DNA from: Phalacrocorax aristotelis
Taxonomy: Eukaryota > Chordata > Aves > Suliformes > Phalacrocoracidae
NCBI RefSeq assembly: GCF_949628215.1
Contig: NC_134282.1
Location: forward strand, 18,332,723 to 18,396,722
DNA: 64,000 nucleotides
Direction of reading: 5' to 3'
Position 1 is the stretch's first letter. Each line of letters starts with the position of its first letter. A model generated the notes under the pieces. That model saw only the letters and a program-made list of their open reading frames with translations. It ran no database searches and had not been told where the DNA came from. Below are positions 24,601 through 37,700 of this stretch, piece after piece. The position numbers and the translations under genes were made by a program.

Positions 24601-27600
24601 GCCGTTGCTCAAAGGTACCCAGGCTGCAAGTCTGTCCCAGCCGGTCGACCGCTTGCTTGCGCCTCATCCTGGCCCAGATCACACTGGGAAGGGCTTTGGC
24701 TTCTCAGCCATGAAAGCTGCTCTCTCTCTCTTAGCAAGGGCATGGATGTCTCCCCTTGGCCAGGAGCCTGTGCCGGCAGTGGGCGCTGGGGGCGGGGGCT
24801 CGGCACGCCGGCGCTGGGAAGACTGGGGCAGTGTTTGGGGCTAACGGCTGCTGAAAGGGTTCAGTGTGTGCTGAGCGTGAGTCACCCAGGCTGGAGGGCA
24901 GCTGGGAGCCAGAGGAGAGCTGCTACAGGAGGGGCCAACGCCCCACGAAAAGGCGGCGAAATTAATATCATTAGCATGGAGTGGAGACAGAAGGGCCCAA
25001 GGAAAGAGGGAAGCTGGGTGGTGGTGTTTCCAGGGGTGGAGGGATTTGAGGGACTCTTGCGTTTCACCTGGGTGCATTTGTGGGATTAGGGATGGGAACA
25101 GGGAGGGGGCAGTGGAGGTTGGGTCCATCTGTGCCCCAGGTACATCACTTAACCTTCACATGGCTCTGGGTGTCAACCAAACGAAGCCTGGACCAGACCT
25201 GGGAGAGCCCTGGAAAGCTTTGTGGGATCTTCAAGACAGGGAGCTGCCTTGTGTCACCTTTTGGTGCCACCTGAGTGCTGGCTTGCAGGGCTGGTGCTCC
25301 ATCCCAGCTGGTGCAAAACAGCCTTGGTGTCACTGGTTTTCTTTGGCTGTAGCTCAGGCGCAGTTTGGCTGCGTGCTTCCAGGTCTGGCCTATACGCACC
25401 CAGGAGGCTGCCAGGCTGTGCCAGCCCCTTACGCATCCTCAGCATCATCTCCCTGGTCCCCAGGGATGTCACCTGCTGTGGCAGGCCCAGGAGGTGGCTT
25501 GTCCCCTCCTGGAGCAGGGGTCATTGCTGGTGGCTCAGTGCTGGCCCCTAAAGTGAGCTTGGCTTCTTGGGGACATGCCAGCTAGGACCTTTGCATCTGT
25601 CTGCAAGATAAGAACAAAGGAGGGTTTGCTAGTTTACCTTGAACACAAACATATATGGGAAGCTCTAGGTCAATCTCAGAAGCAAACAGCCCTGCTCACA
25701 TGGGTGCCAGCACCTGACATGTTTGAGGGTTAGCTGTGTCCTACTGTATTCCAGAGGCATCATGTGCTCATGTGAAACACCAGTGGATGTGCAAGAGGAG
25801 AGAAAAGGCCCCTTGGGGTTCAGCTTGCCCCCATCCTCAAGCCCACGGCTGCTGGGGACAGCAGGAGGCTGGGACCAACGCAGAGAAGGTGTGTGCAGAA
25901 AGCGCTCCAGTGGTGGTTGATCAGGAGATGCATCATACACAGATATGCTTTGTTATGGGGTTTTAGTTGACTGAACTGCAAAGGAGTTCATCTTTGCTGA
26001 AAAGTCACATGAAGATGTTTCCCTCTAGCACAGCCCAAGAGCACTAGGGGTCACCAGCTGAGCAAATGGGGAGGGTGGCTGACGGCCCTGGGTATCCCAG
26101 CCACATTCCTGTGCCTCCAGACCTACAGAAAACCACTCCAGAGGCTGGAATAATCTTATTGGCTTACTGGTTGCCATCCCAGGGCCAGTTCTTCCACCAG
26201 ACCTCTGGTTCATTGATCTGTGGGGCCCCACAGCTGAACTGCATGGCCAGGTGCCAGGCATTAGCACCGCGAGCTGCTGGTGCCAGGAAGCGCCCCAGCC
26301 ACCTCGCCCTGAGGACCGATGGGCTTTCCATCCTACTCTTTCCATGCTGCCCAGCTCTCCATCCTTCCACACATCTGCCTAGCACTGGGCAGATCTTCCA
26401 AGCTTTGGCCCCATAGGAGCAACCTCTTAGGGTGGTGCTTTTCTGTCCTGTTTTCACGAGTGGCAGCAGTAGGATGGAGAACTAAAACATTACTGGGAGC
26501 ACAGTGTGATGACACAAATTGGCTGGAAGGACCCATGAGAGCCATCAGTTTTTCCCTCCACCCTGTGGCAGGATCTGATTTCCCACGGTGAGGCAGGGCT
26601 CAACCCAGCAGAGGTGTCTGGAGCCTTCCCAGCCCAAGATGCTAGAAACGTCAGAGCCGCGGCAGCATGGCAGAACCGTCAGCCCAATGGGTGGCACGGG
26701 CCTGTAGCTGTGCTTGCTGTGAATCACAGAAGGAGCTGGATCCATGCATGAAGTCACTGACCATCTCAGCCCACAGCATGACTTCACCGTCGGGTGAACA
26801 TCCCACCATGGAAACCAAACCTCAGGAATGCAGCTGGGTGTGCCGGCTCTCTTCTCTCCCGAGGGCTGTCGCATGGCTAAAATACTCCCAGGCTAGCAAA
26901 TTGCTGTTGCCACCTCTCCCACCATCTCCCTGAGCTGGGCTGGGGAGCAATGGCCATGCAGGGGTTATCCCTTGCGCCAGGCGGGTGCCTGCCCCGGGGT
27001 GGCACCATGGGTGTGGGTGCTGCCCTCCCTTCTTGTGCATGCAGAAGCAACAAGGTTTGCCGTGGCCTTAATCCAGTAGACCTAGCCAAGGCAGGGAAAA
27101 TTCATAGCTGCATGCCCTCTTTCTCCCTCGCTCCATCTATTGCTGGAGATCGACCCACCAGTGGCTGTAGCAGAGCCCAGGTTTTGGCACAGGCAATGAG
27201 CAGCAGCAGAGCAATGATTAACGGTGAGCAGAGTGGCAGGGATGTCTGAGTCGCCTCTGCCTCTCTCCTAAACGGATTTGGCCAAAAAAGGCTAACATGA
27301 GCGTTTCTGCGTCTGCCGGCTCAGGAGGGGGCCTGGCCAGAGCTCGGGGTCTCAGCAGGCATGTGCTGCACCAGGGCTGTATGTTTTTCCACTTGGGCTG
27401 GAGAGGGGCTGTGGGCAGGCAGCCGCCAGACTCAGGTGACTCCTGAGCCACCCTTTCCATCTGACTCATGAGAGATGTCGTGAGTGCTCTCCTGCTGGAT
27501 GGAAAACACGGCGCCTTGCAACTCAGTGGCTTCTGGGTCTGTGCCAGGCCCCCAGGCAGCAGGGCTTCCCAGGGCTGTGAGCGCAGCATGCCAGCCCCCT

Positions 27601-30600
27601 GAGCCCAGCCCTTCTCAGGCTGGAGCTGGGAGAGCGGCTTCTGTGGGCTGATGCCCTACCAGGGATTTGCCTTCAGCCTGTGCCTGTGGCCAGCCTTGCA
27701 GGACAGTCAGGGCAGCAAGGCTGAGCAGGACGGGTCCATGATCCCTGCAGCGGGCAGGACTGACGGCTTCAGTGCTGCGTGACATTGCTTTCCCAAGCCT
27801 CCAACCTGGGAACTTCTCCCTCCTGGGTCCCTCTCCTCCACCTTTGCTCTTTGGGATTGTCCAGGATGTAAATGGTCCCCTCCAGCAGCAAGATGGGTCC
27901 TTGCCTTCCCCTCCCAGACCCAAGTGCACCAACATCCTCCTCCTCCTTTTCTGTGTCTGGGCAGCATGAATGTGTCTCCCTTCTCAACCCCATGTTCCCA
28001 TCTCTCTTGGTTATTTCCACCCTGCCATCCCCATGGGCTTTTTCTCTCTGGTGCCTGGATGCCATCTTGCCACGGGTTCACAGGACAAACTCAGACCTTG
28101 GGGCTTTCTGCATGAGGCTGAACTGAGTGACTAGAGGGGGGAAACTGAGGCACGCTGGGGTAAGCACTTCTTGCAGGGGCATGCTGGGCTGGGAGAGGCA
28201 AGCCAGGGCCTCTGGCTCACTGTGTCCAACCACAAGGCTATTTGCATCACACCATAGTGGCAACCCCACAAGCCATCTGCTCCCTCCATGCCTGCTGCCA
28301 GAGCCACAGCATCGGGCTCCCCCTGCTCCTTTGGGAAGGGAAATGTTTTCTCTTTCCCCTCCCTTCCCTGCTTGCCAGCGTGAGTCCAGTTTCCCCTGCA
28401 TGCTGCCGCCAAGCGCCTCTGGAACTGCTGGAAAATGCATAAAAGGCCTGGGCAAGGCTGCTGCAAGGGTTACTCGCAGTCACAGCTGGATTCAGCTGCT
28501 GATTTAAAGCAACAGCACAGCTACAGCGGGCTCCCCAGGGTGTCCCAGGGGCACAAATCCCCCAGGGAGAGGAGGCAGCATCCCTGCTGAGCAGCAGCCC
28601 TGAAGCTGGAGGGGGGTCTTCTCGCTGGAGAAACTGAGGAAGGAGCAGCCCAAGGAGGCAAACTCTTGGGCGGATCCGGCACAAGGGGTTTGCTCCCCCT
28701 GGCTGGCTGAGCCCTTTACAGTGCCCTGCTCCTGCAGCTCCTGGCACAAAGGCTGGGGCAGTGCTTCCCTGACGGCCCTGGCTTGTGTCCCACCTGGGGA
28801 CAGAGCTGGAACAGCATTGCCTCCACTGACACCATGACACCACTCTGTCCCCTGCCTTTTCCTGAGTCTGTGGCGTGCAGGTCTCACCCCATCTTCCTAT
28901 TCCTCAACATTGTGGCTGTGGGGTCTGTGTGCCCCTGCCGAGCGCTGTGCTTTTGCGGCATGGCCCAGAGGCAGATTGGTGCTGCAGGGGGCAACAGTGG
29001 CTTCGGGACAACTGAGCGGGGGGGTTGGGGGGTGGGGGGGTGTGTGGTCATCATCCTACCATTATCCTGCAAAGCAACTTCCCCTCCTCCGCCATTTTTG
29101 AAAGAATACGAATCCCAGGGGATTCATTACAAGCAGGGAAGTGGGCATTGCTTTTGGCCATGACTCGAGGTGTTTCTGCAGCCTCTGGTGTTTCAGTGTG
29201 AGCTGCCAAGGCCAATGGAGTGGGAGGGAGAGCCTGGCTTTAGGAAGGCAGAAACCTCCTCCCGCCTCTGCCCAGGAGCCAGAGTGGCCTCTGGCAGAGG
29301 AGCTGGGGTGGAAATGGCCGTGGGGCCTGGGGTTAATGTGTAAAATAATGCCCCCACCTCCCACACTGCTGGTCTGGTTTATGGCCCTGTTAACAGATGG
29401 GCAAGCAGATGAAGCTTTCTGAGGGGATGGCTGTCTTCCCTGGCATCCCACGTCAGATCCCTCTGGTATGTGACATCTGCCCCAGCTTCCACGCTGGTGG
29501 TGTTCACTCAGAAATTATCCAGGGTAATAATTAATCCTAACCACCCTAGGGGACTTTATCTGAACAAGGGCTGGGACTGAGGCAGTGCCAGTCCCTGGTC
29601 ATAGCCCTGAGCACCTCATGTGGGAGCAGTGGTGACAGGTGAGCCTCCCAGGGTTACCTATACCTGCCGGCACACCCCAAAAGCATCATGAAAAGTGCTG
29701 AGGAAACAAATGTGGAATGAGAAAGGAACATTCCCTGTCCTATCACATCCAGGATGTTTGCCTGCAAGTGCAAATGCATGCAGATTCCTGACGTGGCGGT
29801 GAAAGACTGGCTCAGCTAAACAAATAGAGATTTTTTGGTGGAATGCCTCAGCCTCCCTCCCACTATGGGATACATCACAGGTGAGCACCTTTAACAAAGA
29901 CAAACCTGAATGTGTGATCACACTGTGGTGCTGGTCTCTGGTCAGGGTGAGCCGCTGGTCCTGCTCCAGGCGCTCAGAGGTTTGGGGAGGAAAGGGCTGG
30001 TTTGGGTGTCCCCGCAGGTCATGGGACAACGGGACCTTGCCTTGTGTGGGAAACCCAGCCCAGGGACCGCGGCACTGGCATGAGCAGCCAGGAGGTGTGA
30101 GAGTTGCCAGGAGAAGAGATGAGACTTTTTTCTGTGTACGTATAATTTGCTAGAATTGAAAGAAATAATCAGAAAGCAACACAAAAAAACCCATAGCAAA
30201 GAAACCAGGGCAGCCTTTCTCAGTGAAACAAAACCCAGACCATCAGTGGGAAAACATTGGCTGGGTCAACCTGCCACAAGCCAGTCTTCTGGGATTACAT
30301 AAACTTCTTAAAAAAAGCTCACTTCTTTCGTTGTACTTATTTTTACTTATAAAATATTTTAATTCAGGACTACTTTGAAATGGAAAGAGGCTTCTTGAAA
30401 CAGAAAAAGCATTGTGGTTTGCTTTGAGAACATCTAAATGAGCCACTCCAGCATCGCCCCAGTCCTTGCCCTTTCCTTTTGTCCCAGATGATGCCCCGTA
30501 GCCCTGTTATATGCCAGCTCCAAAGCCTGTGGTGACAGGTCCCCTGGCTCCATCTCCAGTGCTTACACCAGGAGGGATGCTCACGTTGGAGTTGAATGTG

Positions 30601-33207
30601 TGGCACTGGTACCAGCTGTCTCCAAATGGTTCCCAGGAGCTGGCAGCCTCAGAGGTGGTTGCTGTTGGGAGGAAGCCAATGTCACCCTGGCCGTGAAAAG
30701 TGGGTCACCCGGGAAGGTCCATGCATTATCTTCCCCTTCTGCCTGTCCATACAGTGCAACAATAATGTGCCTGAGTGTTACTTCTTGCAAGTCTCCTGCC
30801 AGCTTTGATGGGACCCCAGTGGCTCAGTATACCTTGAAATGTCACAAGCATCATGCAAGGCAAAGGCGCTCAGCTTTCCCATGCCCAAGCAGTGCCCGCC
30901 ACCCAAGAGCCCTCCTCCAGACACCCACAGCTCTGCCAATGGTGCTAAACAGGCACTCGGTGCTTCCAAATTTCAGCCTAAAGACTTAGACCTAAGAAAT
31001 AAGGGTGCCAAAATAAAGGATTGGCAGGGCGATGGATCCAGCTGCTTTGCTGAAGTCAGGGGCAGGCAGGAAGAGCAGGGATCTGCTGGTGGCTGGGTCT
31101 GCTCGTGGCAAAGTGATGCTGCCCTCAGCTCTGCTTTTGGACAAACAAAAAATTTCAGGTTTCGCGCTCAGCAGAGGGTTGTGGCTGCTCATGTAAAACC
31201 TGTTCTCACCAGAGACTAAAAGAGGCAAGGAGAAGATTTGTGGAAGAGGACTTAAAAAAAAAAATTCACTTTCAGTTTGGTTTTAGCCTTCCTGTCGCAT
31301 TTCTGCTTTCCCAGGATGAATCTAGAGAGTGTGAAAACTTGAGTTTGTCCTAAACTTTTCTATGTAATGATGAAACAAATGTAAAAAATGCTACTTCACC
31401 TTAAGAGTCAGCCTTGAAACAGGAGGTGCTGGTGCCAGGGACACCTAGGACAGTGTCTCTGTCACTAGTAGCCCCAGACCTGACATGATTTGAGTATTTA
31501 ATGAACATCAGAAGTAAAGCTTTGCACAGCCATCCTGCCCCAGGTCTGCAATGCTCTCATGCAGCAGGATGTGCATCTCTCCTGCCTGGGGGGTGGTGGG
31601 AGGAAGGTCTGCCTGCACGGACAGGGTTATTTGAGCTGAAATCCTGCACAGCAGCACTGGAGCATCTGAGAAGTCCATGTGCTTGTGGCCCTGCTTCTTT
31701 CCTGCACAGAAGCAGCAGCTGGAGAGGCGGGAGACTGGAAGCATGGCTGGCAGACCTCCTTGCCACAGGCTGCCAGGAGCCCTCCTTGCCCTAGAGCAGT
31801 GCCACTTCGATGACAGGGCAGCACAGCCCTTGGGCACGCTGCGCTGCAGCTGGCCCTGGGCTTGCTGGCCCAGAGAGCCCTGGCAGCATATTGCAGACAC
31901 ACAGCACCTGCACATCCCCTGTGGCTGCAGCAGCCACTCCAGGGCTGTGTTTTGGGTTTTACTCCGGCTCCCCATGGCAGGGGTGCTGCTGTCCCCATTT
32001 CCCTCATGGTCCCAGGGCACACTGTAAGGAGGTGGTGGCTGGGGCTTTGCTGTTTGCATCCCTTTGTGTCTGTTTGTGAAGGGGGGTCTCCAGTGGTTCC
32101 CCCTCCACCATGAGACCCTCTGTGCAGAGTGGGGTGAATTCCCAGCCATGGGCTGGCATTCACCCACCGTCCTGCTGCTACAGGGATGAGATTAGTCCTT
32201 CTCACATCCCGCTCCAGTAACACTGATGCTCAGTGTGGATCTTTAAAGTACCCCTGATACCCTTTCTCTGTGCATCTCAGCCGTGATTTTCTTGGGCCAT
32301 GAGTTCAGCAGACACAGACTTTCCTGTGTGCAGTGGGAACAGACTAAAAAGAAATCAGAGAAGTTGCGTAGGGACCTTCGGTGGTGATAAGTCTGTGGGT
32401 TACTGCAGAGCTGGTGCAGCCTGTTTGGGCAACGTATCCTGGGAATTGTTCACAGCCCCCAGGATGTGGAGCTGCAGGGCATCTGCTGAGCTGCTGTGGT
32501 GGGAAAGCGATAAGCTGCGATAAGGAGAGAAAAGCGAGTCTGGAGGACGCAATGCAGTTCTCCTCCCCAGCCTGGGCTGGACTTGGGGGCTCCTTGGAGC
32601 AGGGCCAAATGCTGCTTGAGTAGCAGAGGTTGCAAGGGTCCCACTGCATGTCCAGTCTTGGAACAGAAGTCTTTCCTGCGGCAAGCACAGTGTGTCCAGG
32701 GCGTTGTGAGTGGTGTGGGAGACCCTGAGCCTCAGCACTCGTGCACAATGCAGAGGGGCTGTGGGGAAAGGGACAGGGCTATCTCTGCTGGGCAGGAAAG
32801 GAAATATCCCAAAGGATTTCCTGCAGGCTTCCCAGCCTGGCTTTGTGGCTGATACAAGCAGCTGGTGGGGATGGTAGGATGACAAAAAGGAAGACATCAG
32901 AAATTATTGGGTCTGATTTTCATGGCTGAAAAAGACCCTCAACTGAAATGCTACATTTAAGAGGAAAGGAAGGTCTTAAATCTGCTTCTCAATGGGCAGT
33001 GGGCTGTCCCATGCTGATATGGCTGCAGCAGGTATGTTGCAGAAACACTGCTTCGAGACAGGGTTGAAGGAAAAGTTTGGAAGGATACCTTGCCTGCCTG
33101 TGGTGCTGGTGGAAATTTGACCTATTGGACAGGTCCTGGCATGCCGAGCAGGCACCTTCCTGCTGCAGTAACCCTGCCCCTTGACTCCCTGCACCCCCAG
33201 GGGAGGT
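21666..33207. other. Long intergenic stretch, no gene recognised
   Basis: GC content rises along this stretch, and many open frames of 60-220 codons occur on both strands. The longest is 31508-32167 (-). They overlap on opposite strands and lack recognisable domains or good exon boundaries, so I did not call any. A GC-rich block near 24770-24960 ends in AAATTAATATCATTAGCATG. A TAAT-rich block occurs near 29512-29550. I see no RNA gene. Confidence 0.4.
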
Positions 33208-33369
33208 GTGGGTCCTGGACAGAGCGTGGGTGCCTGGCGAGGTGGGAGTCCTGGGCAGAGTGTTCGTCCCTGACGAGGTGTGGAGCCTGAGTGCAATGTG
33301 GGTCCTGGCAGAAATGCAGGTCCCAGGAAAGGTGGGGGTCCTGGATAAGGTGTGGGTCCCAGGGGAACT
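33208..33369 (+). repeat. 18-bp minisatellite upstream of B3GNT7
   Basis: About nine consecutive diverged 18-base units of the form GTGGGTCCTGGACAGAGC / GTGGGTGCCTGGCGAGGT. The GTCCTGG or GTCCCAG core is repeated in register across the block. Units alternate between forms ending in GAGGT/AAGGT and forms ending in AGAGC/AAAT. The array lies about 0.6 kb upstream of the promoter CpG island. Confidence 0.75.
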
Positions 33370-33829
33370 GTGGCTCCACTGCTCTGGGTATCCCAAACCA
33401 TGCTGTGCCCCCGAACACAGAGGCAAAGCTGGGATCTCAGCACCCCTGTGAGAAACTGGGGTTGGGCCCTGGCTCCCTTTTGAGGTTCATCCCAAAGTGA
33501 CCTGCCCGTGTTGGGGGACAGAAGAGACCCACATTCCTTTTCCAGAGATCAAAACCCAGCTGCTAAAAGCACCTCTCCTTGTGAGCACTGGGATCCCCTT
33601 CCACAAATGGGATCCTTTGCAGTTAACGGCTATGGGGCAGGACTAACACACCTCAAAGAGGGCACTGTGTCCGGGGTGCAGAACAGCCTGAGGGGGCTGG
33701 GGTGGGCCCCCCCATTCTGCTGATGGGAGGGTGACCCGCCAGGAGCGTGCTGCGGGGAGGGTGCCCAGAGGAAGCTGTGGGGTATCACCCTTAAACCCCC
33801 GCGTCCCCTCCCCTACCAGCACTGGGGAG

Positions 33830-34720
33830 CTCTTTGCGGGCTGGGGAGGGGCGCAGGGGCAGGGCAAGAGTTAACCTACCTGCTCGTCTCTCTTGGCTCC
33901 ACCTCGCAGAGGAGGGGAGGGAAAAGGGAAAAAGTAGGGGGAAAAAAAAAAACACGAAGAGGAGGAGGAAGAGGGCAGAGAGAAGCGCCCGGACTACGGG
34001 CAGCCCCGGCCAGCAGCGGAGCGGCCGCCCCGTCCCACTCCCAGCATGTTCCAGTGGTGAGTGCCGGCCGGGGGGCGGGGAGCCCCAGCCCCGCTCCTGC
34101 CCCGCTCCTGCCCCACTCCAGCCCAGCCGGAGCCCCGGTGTCCCCTGCCCGCCGCTCCCGCCGCCCGGCACCGCCGTCCCGGCGCTGCGCCCTGCCCGGA
34201 GCCCAGGGGGCTGCGACGTGCCCTTTCCAACGGGTCCCTTCCGAGGGGCGCCCCGGTCCCCACCCGCCGGCTCCCTTCCGAGGGATGCCCCGGGAGCAGC
34301 TGGCTGGGAGCGTGCAACCTGGGTGGGGAGGCTGTGGATGGGGAAGGGACAAAGGACGGCGACTGTCCCCTGTCCGTCTGTCCCCGTCCCGGGAGCCAAG
34401 CTCCCCCGCCCCGGCTCTACAGAGAGCTCCCAGGTGGGGTCCTCCCCCGTCACCCCCGCGCCGAGGTACCCCGGGGGAGGCTTTCTGGGGTGTCCGCTCC
34501 CAGCGCAAACCTCGGCCCATCCCGGGGTACCGGAGCTCCGGCCCGGCGGGAACGGGGACGGGGGCATCGGGCAGGGATTAGGGGTCGGTGTCCCCCCTTC
34601 CCTGGGGATGCCTTTCCCAGCCCTTCCCGGCAAAGTGCTGGTTTGAGTGGGGAGGCCGGGGAGAGCGGGGCCGTGGGGTCAGCCAGACGTGCCCCGTGGG
34701 GTCCCTGTCCCACAGCACGG
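33830..34720 (+). promoter_or_regulatory. B3GNT7: CpG-island promoter of B3GNT7
   Basis: The block is much richer in G+C and CpG than its surroundings and spans the first coding exon. No TATA box is evident near the ATG. A poly-A interruption lies at about 33940-33950. Open frames of 200-300 codons on both strands in this block are a by-product of its GC richness. The transcription start is not visible directly; it should lie between about 33850 and 34045. Confidence 0.7.
34046..34056 (+). CDS. B3GNT7: B3GNT7 coding exon 1 (11 nt)
   Basis: ATG TTC CAG TG is followed by a consensus GTGAGT donor at 34057. The two leftover bases join the G at 38705 to make a TGG codon, so the protein begins [16 protein letters not shown]. 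Human B3GNT7 begins MSLWKKTVYRSLC, with the same W-K-K junction. This match is why I chose this start over any ATG inside the second exon. Confidence 0.85.
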
Positions 34721-37700
34721 CCAGCCTGGGGGCAGGTGCCCACGGGGGGAAAAAAACATACAGGGTTTCGCCTCTTGCCTCTTTCCCAGCCCTGTGTTTT
34801 TAGCGCCTTGTATTTAAAACAGATGTCTTTTATAAGAAGGGGACGTGTCCCCGGACACCCTGGGACTGGGGACAACCGTTGTGAGCTGGGGCCCCACTTG
34901 GGACTCGCACCCAGTCGGCGCAGGCTGCTTTTGGAGGCATTTGGGTGCTTTCTGCCCAGCATCTGCTCCTAGACAAGATCCCTTCTCCCAAGCCCTTGGC
35001 ACCGCCAACAGAAAGGGCTCTATACTGGCAGTGCCTCCGCCGGCTCAGTGACTGGGTCTAATTGAGGGGCCAGAAAAATCCAAATAAATAGATAGCCCTG
35101 TCCAATCAAAGAGGTTTTCATGCAGATCAAAAGTGGCTGTGTGCCTCCCCGGGGACAGGGAGCCCCAGTCTCCTGGGCTTCGCCTGCCCCACAGCATCAC
35201 CACCTGAAAGGGAAACTGCCCACCTCTAATTTGGGGGTTTATATTTAACCGCTCAGGGCACAGCCAGTGGTGTGGCCGTCTCACAGGGAGGCTTTTCAGC
35301 TTTTCCTGGTGGAGAAAAGGGAAGAGGAGGAGCGGGTTGGGACCCTTTCAAAGCTCCCTCGATGGCACCGACACTGGCGGCTGGGGCAGTGGGTCCTGGC
35401 TGGCACCAGTGGGAGCCCAGCTGGGATGGGGCACGGGTCGCCACTGTCTCTGGGTTGCTGCTGTCCCCAGGCCCCGCAATGCCGGGTGCCCCAGGCTCCT
35501 GGAGATGCTGCTGGGGACAGGCTGGGTGTTGTGTCCCAGAGCAGGGTGCTGGGGCTCAGCAGGGTGGTTTCGCTGTGATGGCAGCGAACCCAAATCACCT
35601 TCCTCTCCCTTGTCTCCTGCAAAGCAGTGGTTCTTGGGGGTCTCCAGAGAGCAGCACCTGGTTTCCCCACTCTGAAGTACTTCCCATCTGAGGAGACCAC
35701 AGAACAAAGTCTCGAGATCAGAAAGATGTGCACAATTGTTATGCTTTTGCCCCCCAAAATCCTTGGTTTGATGTGGCAATTGCCTGAGGTTGTGGCTCAG
35801 GGTCCCCCCAATCCCCATCACCTTCCTGCCAGTGGAGGGACGTGGTTTCTGCAGGGCAGAAGATGGACTTGGGGCTCCTGGCTCCTGCTGGACCCAGTGG
35901 TGCCCCTGTGGTTTGCAGAGTCAGACCTATAGGAAAATCCCCAAATAACAACTTTGTAACAAAGCAAAAAGTGTATGTTGTAGGGGTGAGAGCTGGGAAA
36001 CAGTGTCTGCTGAAGGAAGGAGAAGTTTCTGTGCTGTTCTGCAACACCTCACTGATATACCTAGATGTACCCATGCTACCCAACCCTCCACCTCTTACTA
36101 AAAGATGGAGCTCTCTCCTCACCCCCAGGACAGTATCTTCTGCCTGGGCTGAAATAAAAAGGAGTGACCCAAGGAGGTAACAGAGGTGAGAGGATCCATG
36201 TGGCTTCTGTCAATGGCAGGCAGAGCACACCAAGGGTGGGATCCATCCCATGCCAGTTAGCGACAGCCCTACCTGTGCAGTTTTTTAAAAATTTATTTTA
36301 TCAGTAATTCCCTGCCCATGGTTTGTGGGGAACCTCTGGCCACCATTCAGGCTGGGTGTGTTATCATGGGTTGTCTGTGGGGTGGCAGGGAGTGCAAGGA
36401 TGGGGTGGGATGGGATGGGATGGGGTGGCAGCAAGGCTGGAGTTACTATTTAGAGTGACCAGGTTTATTTCTGGTGCAGTGCCAGGTATTGATGAGAGGT
36501 TTTAAATATCACTTGGCTGTGCAGGGCTTAAACTTGCCACTGTATCAGACTGAAGGGTTTCTAAGAACACCCTCAGAGCTGTGTGGCCAGGGCTGGAGAG
36601 GGTTAAGGGAATGGTGAAGTCTAGTCTGATCAGAACTGCTCCCTCATCAGTCGCAGATGAGTGGCCACATATAAAACCAGACAGGGAATATCTATCCATT
36701 TACCCGTAATTACTTACTTCCACGCTGGCTCTCACAGTCCATGCTAGCAATCACAGTTTTCACACGTGATCACAGTTTTCCCATGTAAAAGTGGGGCTGA
36801 AAAGTTCTTTGTCCTTGACGGTGAAGCCAGAAAGTAGCTCCCCCAGTTCCTGTTCGGGGCCCCTGCATTTCAGGGTGGCCAGAGTCCCCAAGTGCAGTGC
36901 TGTCCTCTGCCTCGGGGAGCCCGAGGGACATTGGGGTGTCCCACCAAGCAGGTATGTTGGTGCAGCCTGTGCCCCAAAACCCCAGCAGCTTCCTGGTGGC
37001 ACTGATCACAATCTGGCCCCCAGGGAGAGGTGAATTTCAAGGATTTTCTTTTTCGGGGGGTGTGGGGTGTGTGTGCTATCTGGAAATTACTTGGGTTAAA
37101 TGTTTCAGGTTTCAACCCCAAGCTCCTTCTCTGGACTATCCTAAAGTGAAGGTGCCATCTGCTTGGTAGAGATGATCTTAGATCTTTCTGGCTCTAACGG
37201 GGCAGGAGGCTGAGGGACTGCCCCCACCTGGCTGGGACGTGCTTCTGTCACCAAGGGGACGGGTGCAGACCGATGTCACATCTGTCTCATTCAGCATCCC
37301 AGCTGAGGTCCCTTCCCGCTCCGGCAGGGAAAGGGGCTCGGGGGCCACCAAGCACCTCGTGTCTCCCCTCTGCATGGGAGCAGCTGGAGATGGGGCTGCT
37401 CTCAGGAAGCCACCAGAACCACCAGTAGGCACGTGGAGCCCAGCTGCCGCCCCTGTGCTCATTTGCATGGGGAGATGGCCCAAGGCAGCTGGAGCAAGCA
37501 GGACTGAGGTGGGAAGAAATTGGTGCAGATGTACCAGCTGTGGACAGGAGCTGGGCACTTGGGGGCAACATGGTGCAGATGGGCAGAGTGGACAGTTCCC
37601 CTCCTCCATGACAGCAGGGCAAGGAACCCAGCTTTAACTGTGTGGAAAAGCAGCTTGGGGGCATTATTTGGTGCATCAGTAATCTCTGGGTGCAGCCTTC

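Noticed and set aside
28247-28843. 198-codon open frame on the - strand
   Set aside because: GC-rich region with overlapping frames on both strands and no recognisable domain.
31508-32223. Overlapping 219- and 198-codon frames on the - strand
   Set aside because: Two different frames of the same DNA are both open, which points to composition rather than coding. No domain was recognised.
33791-34972. Frames of 214-303 codons on both strands around the B3GNT7 promoter
   Set aside because: All lie in the CpG island, overlap each other in several frames and are Pro/Gly/Arg-rich. They are a by-product of few AT-rich stop codons.
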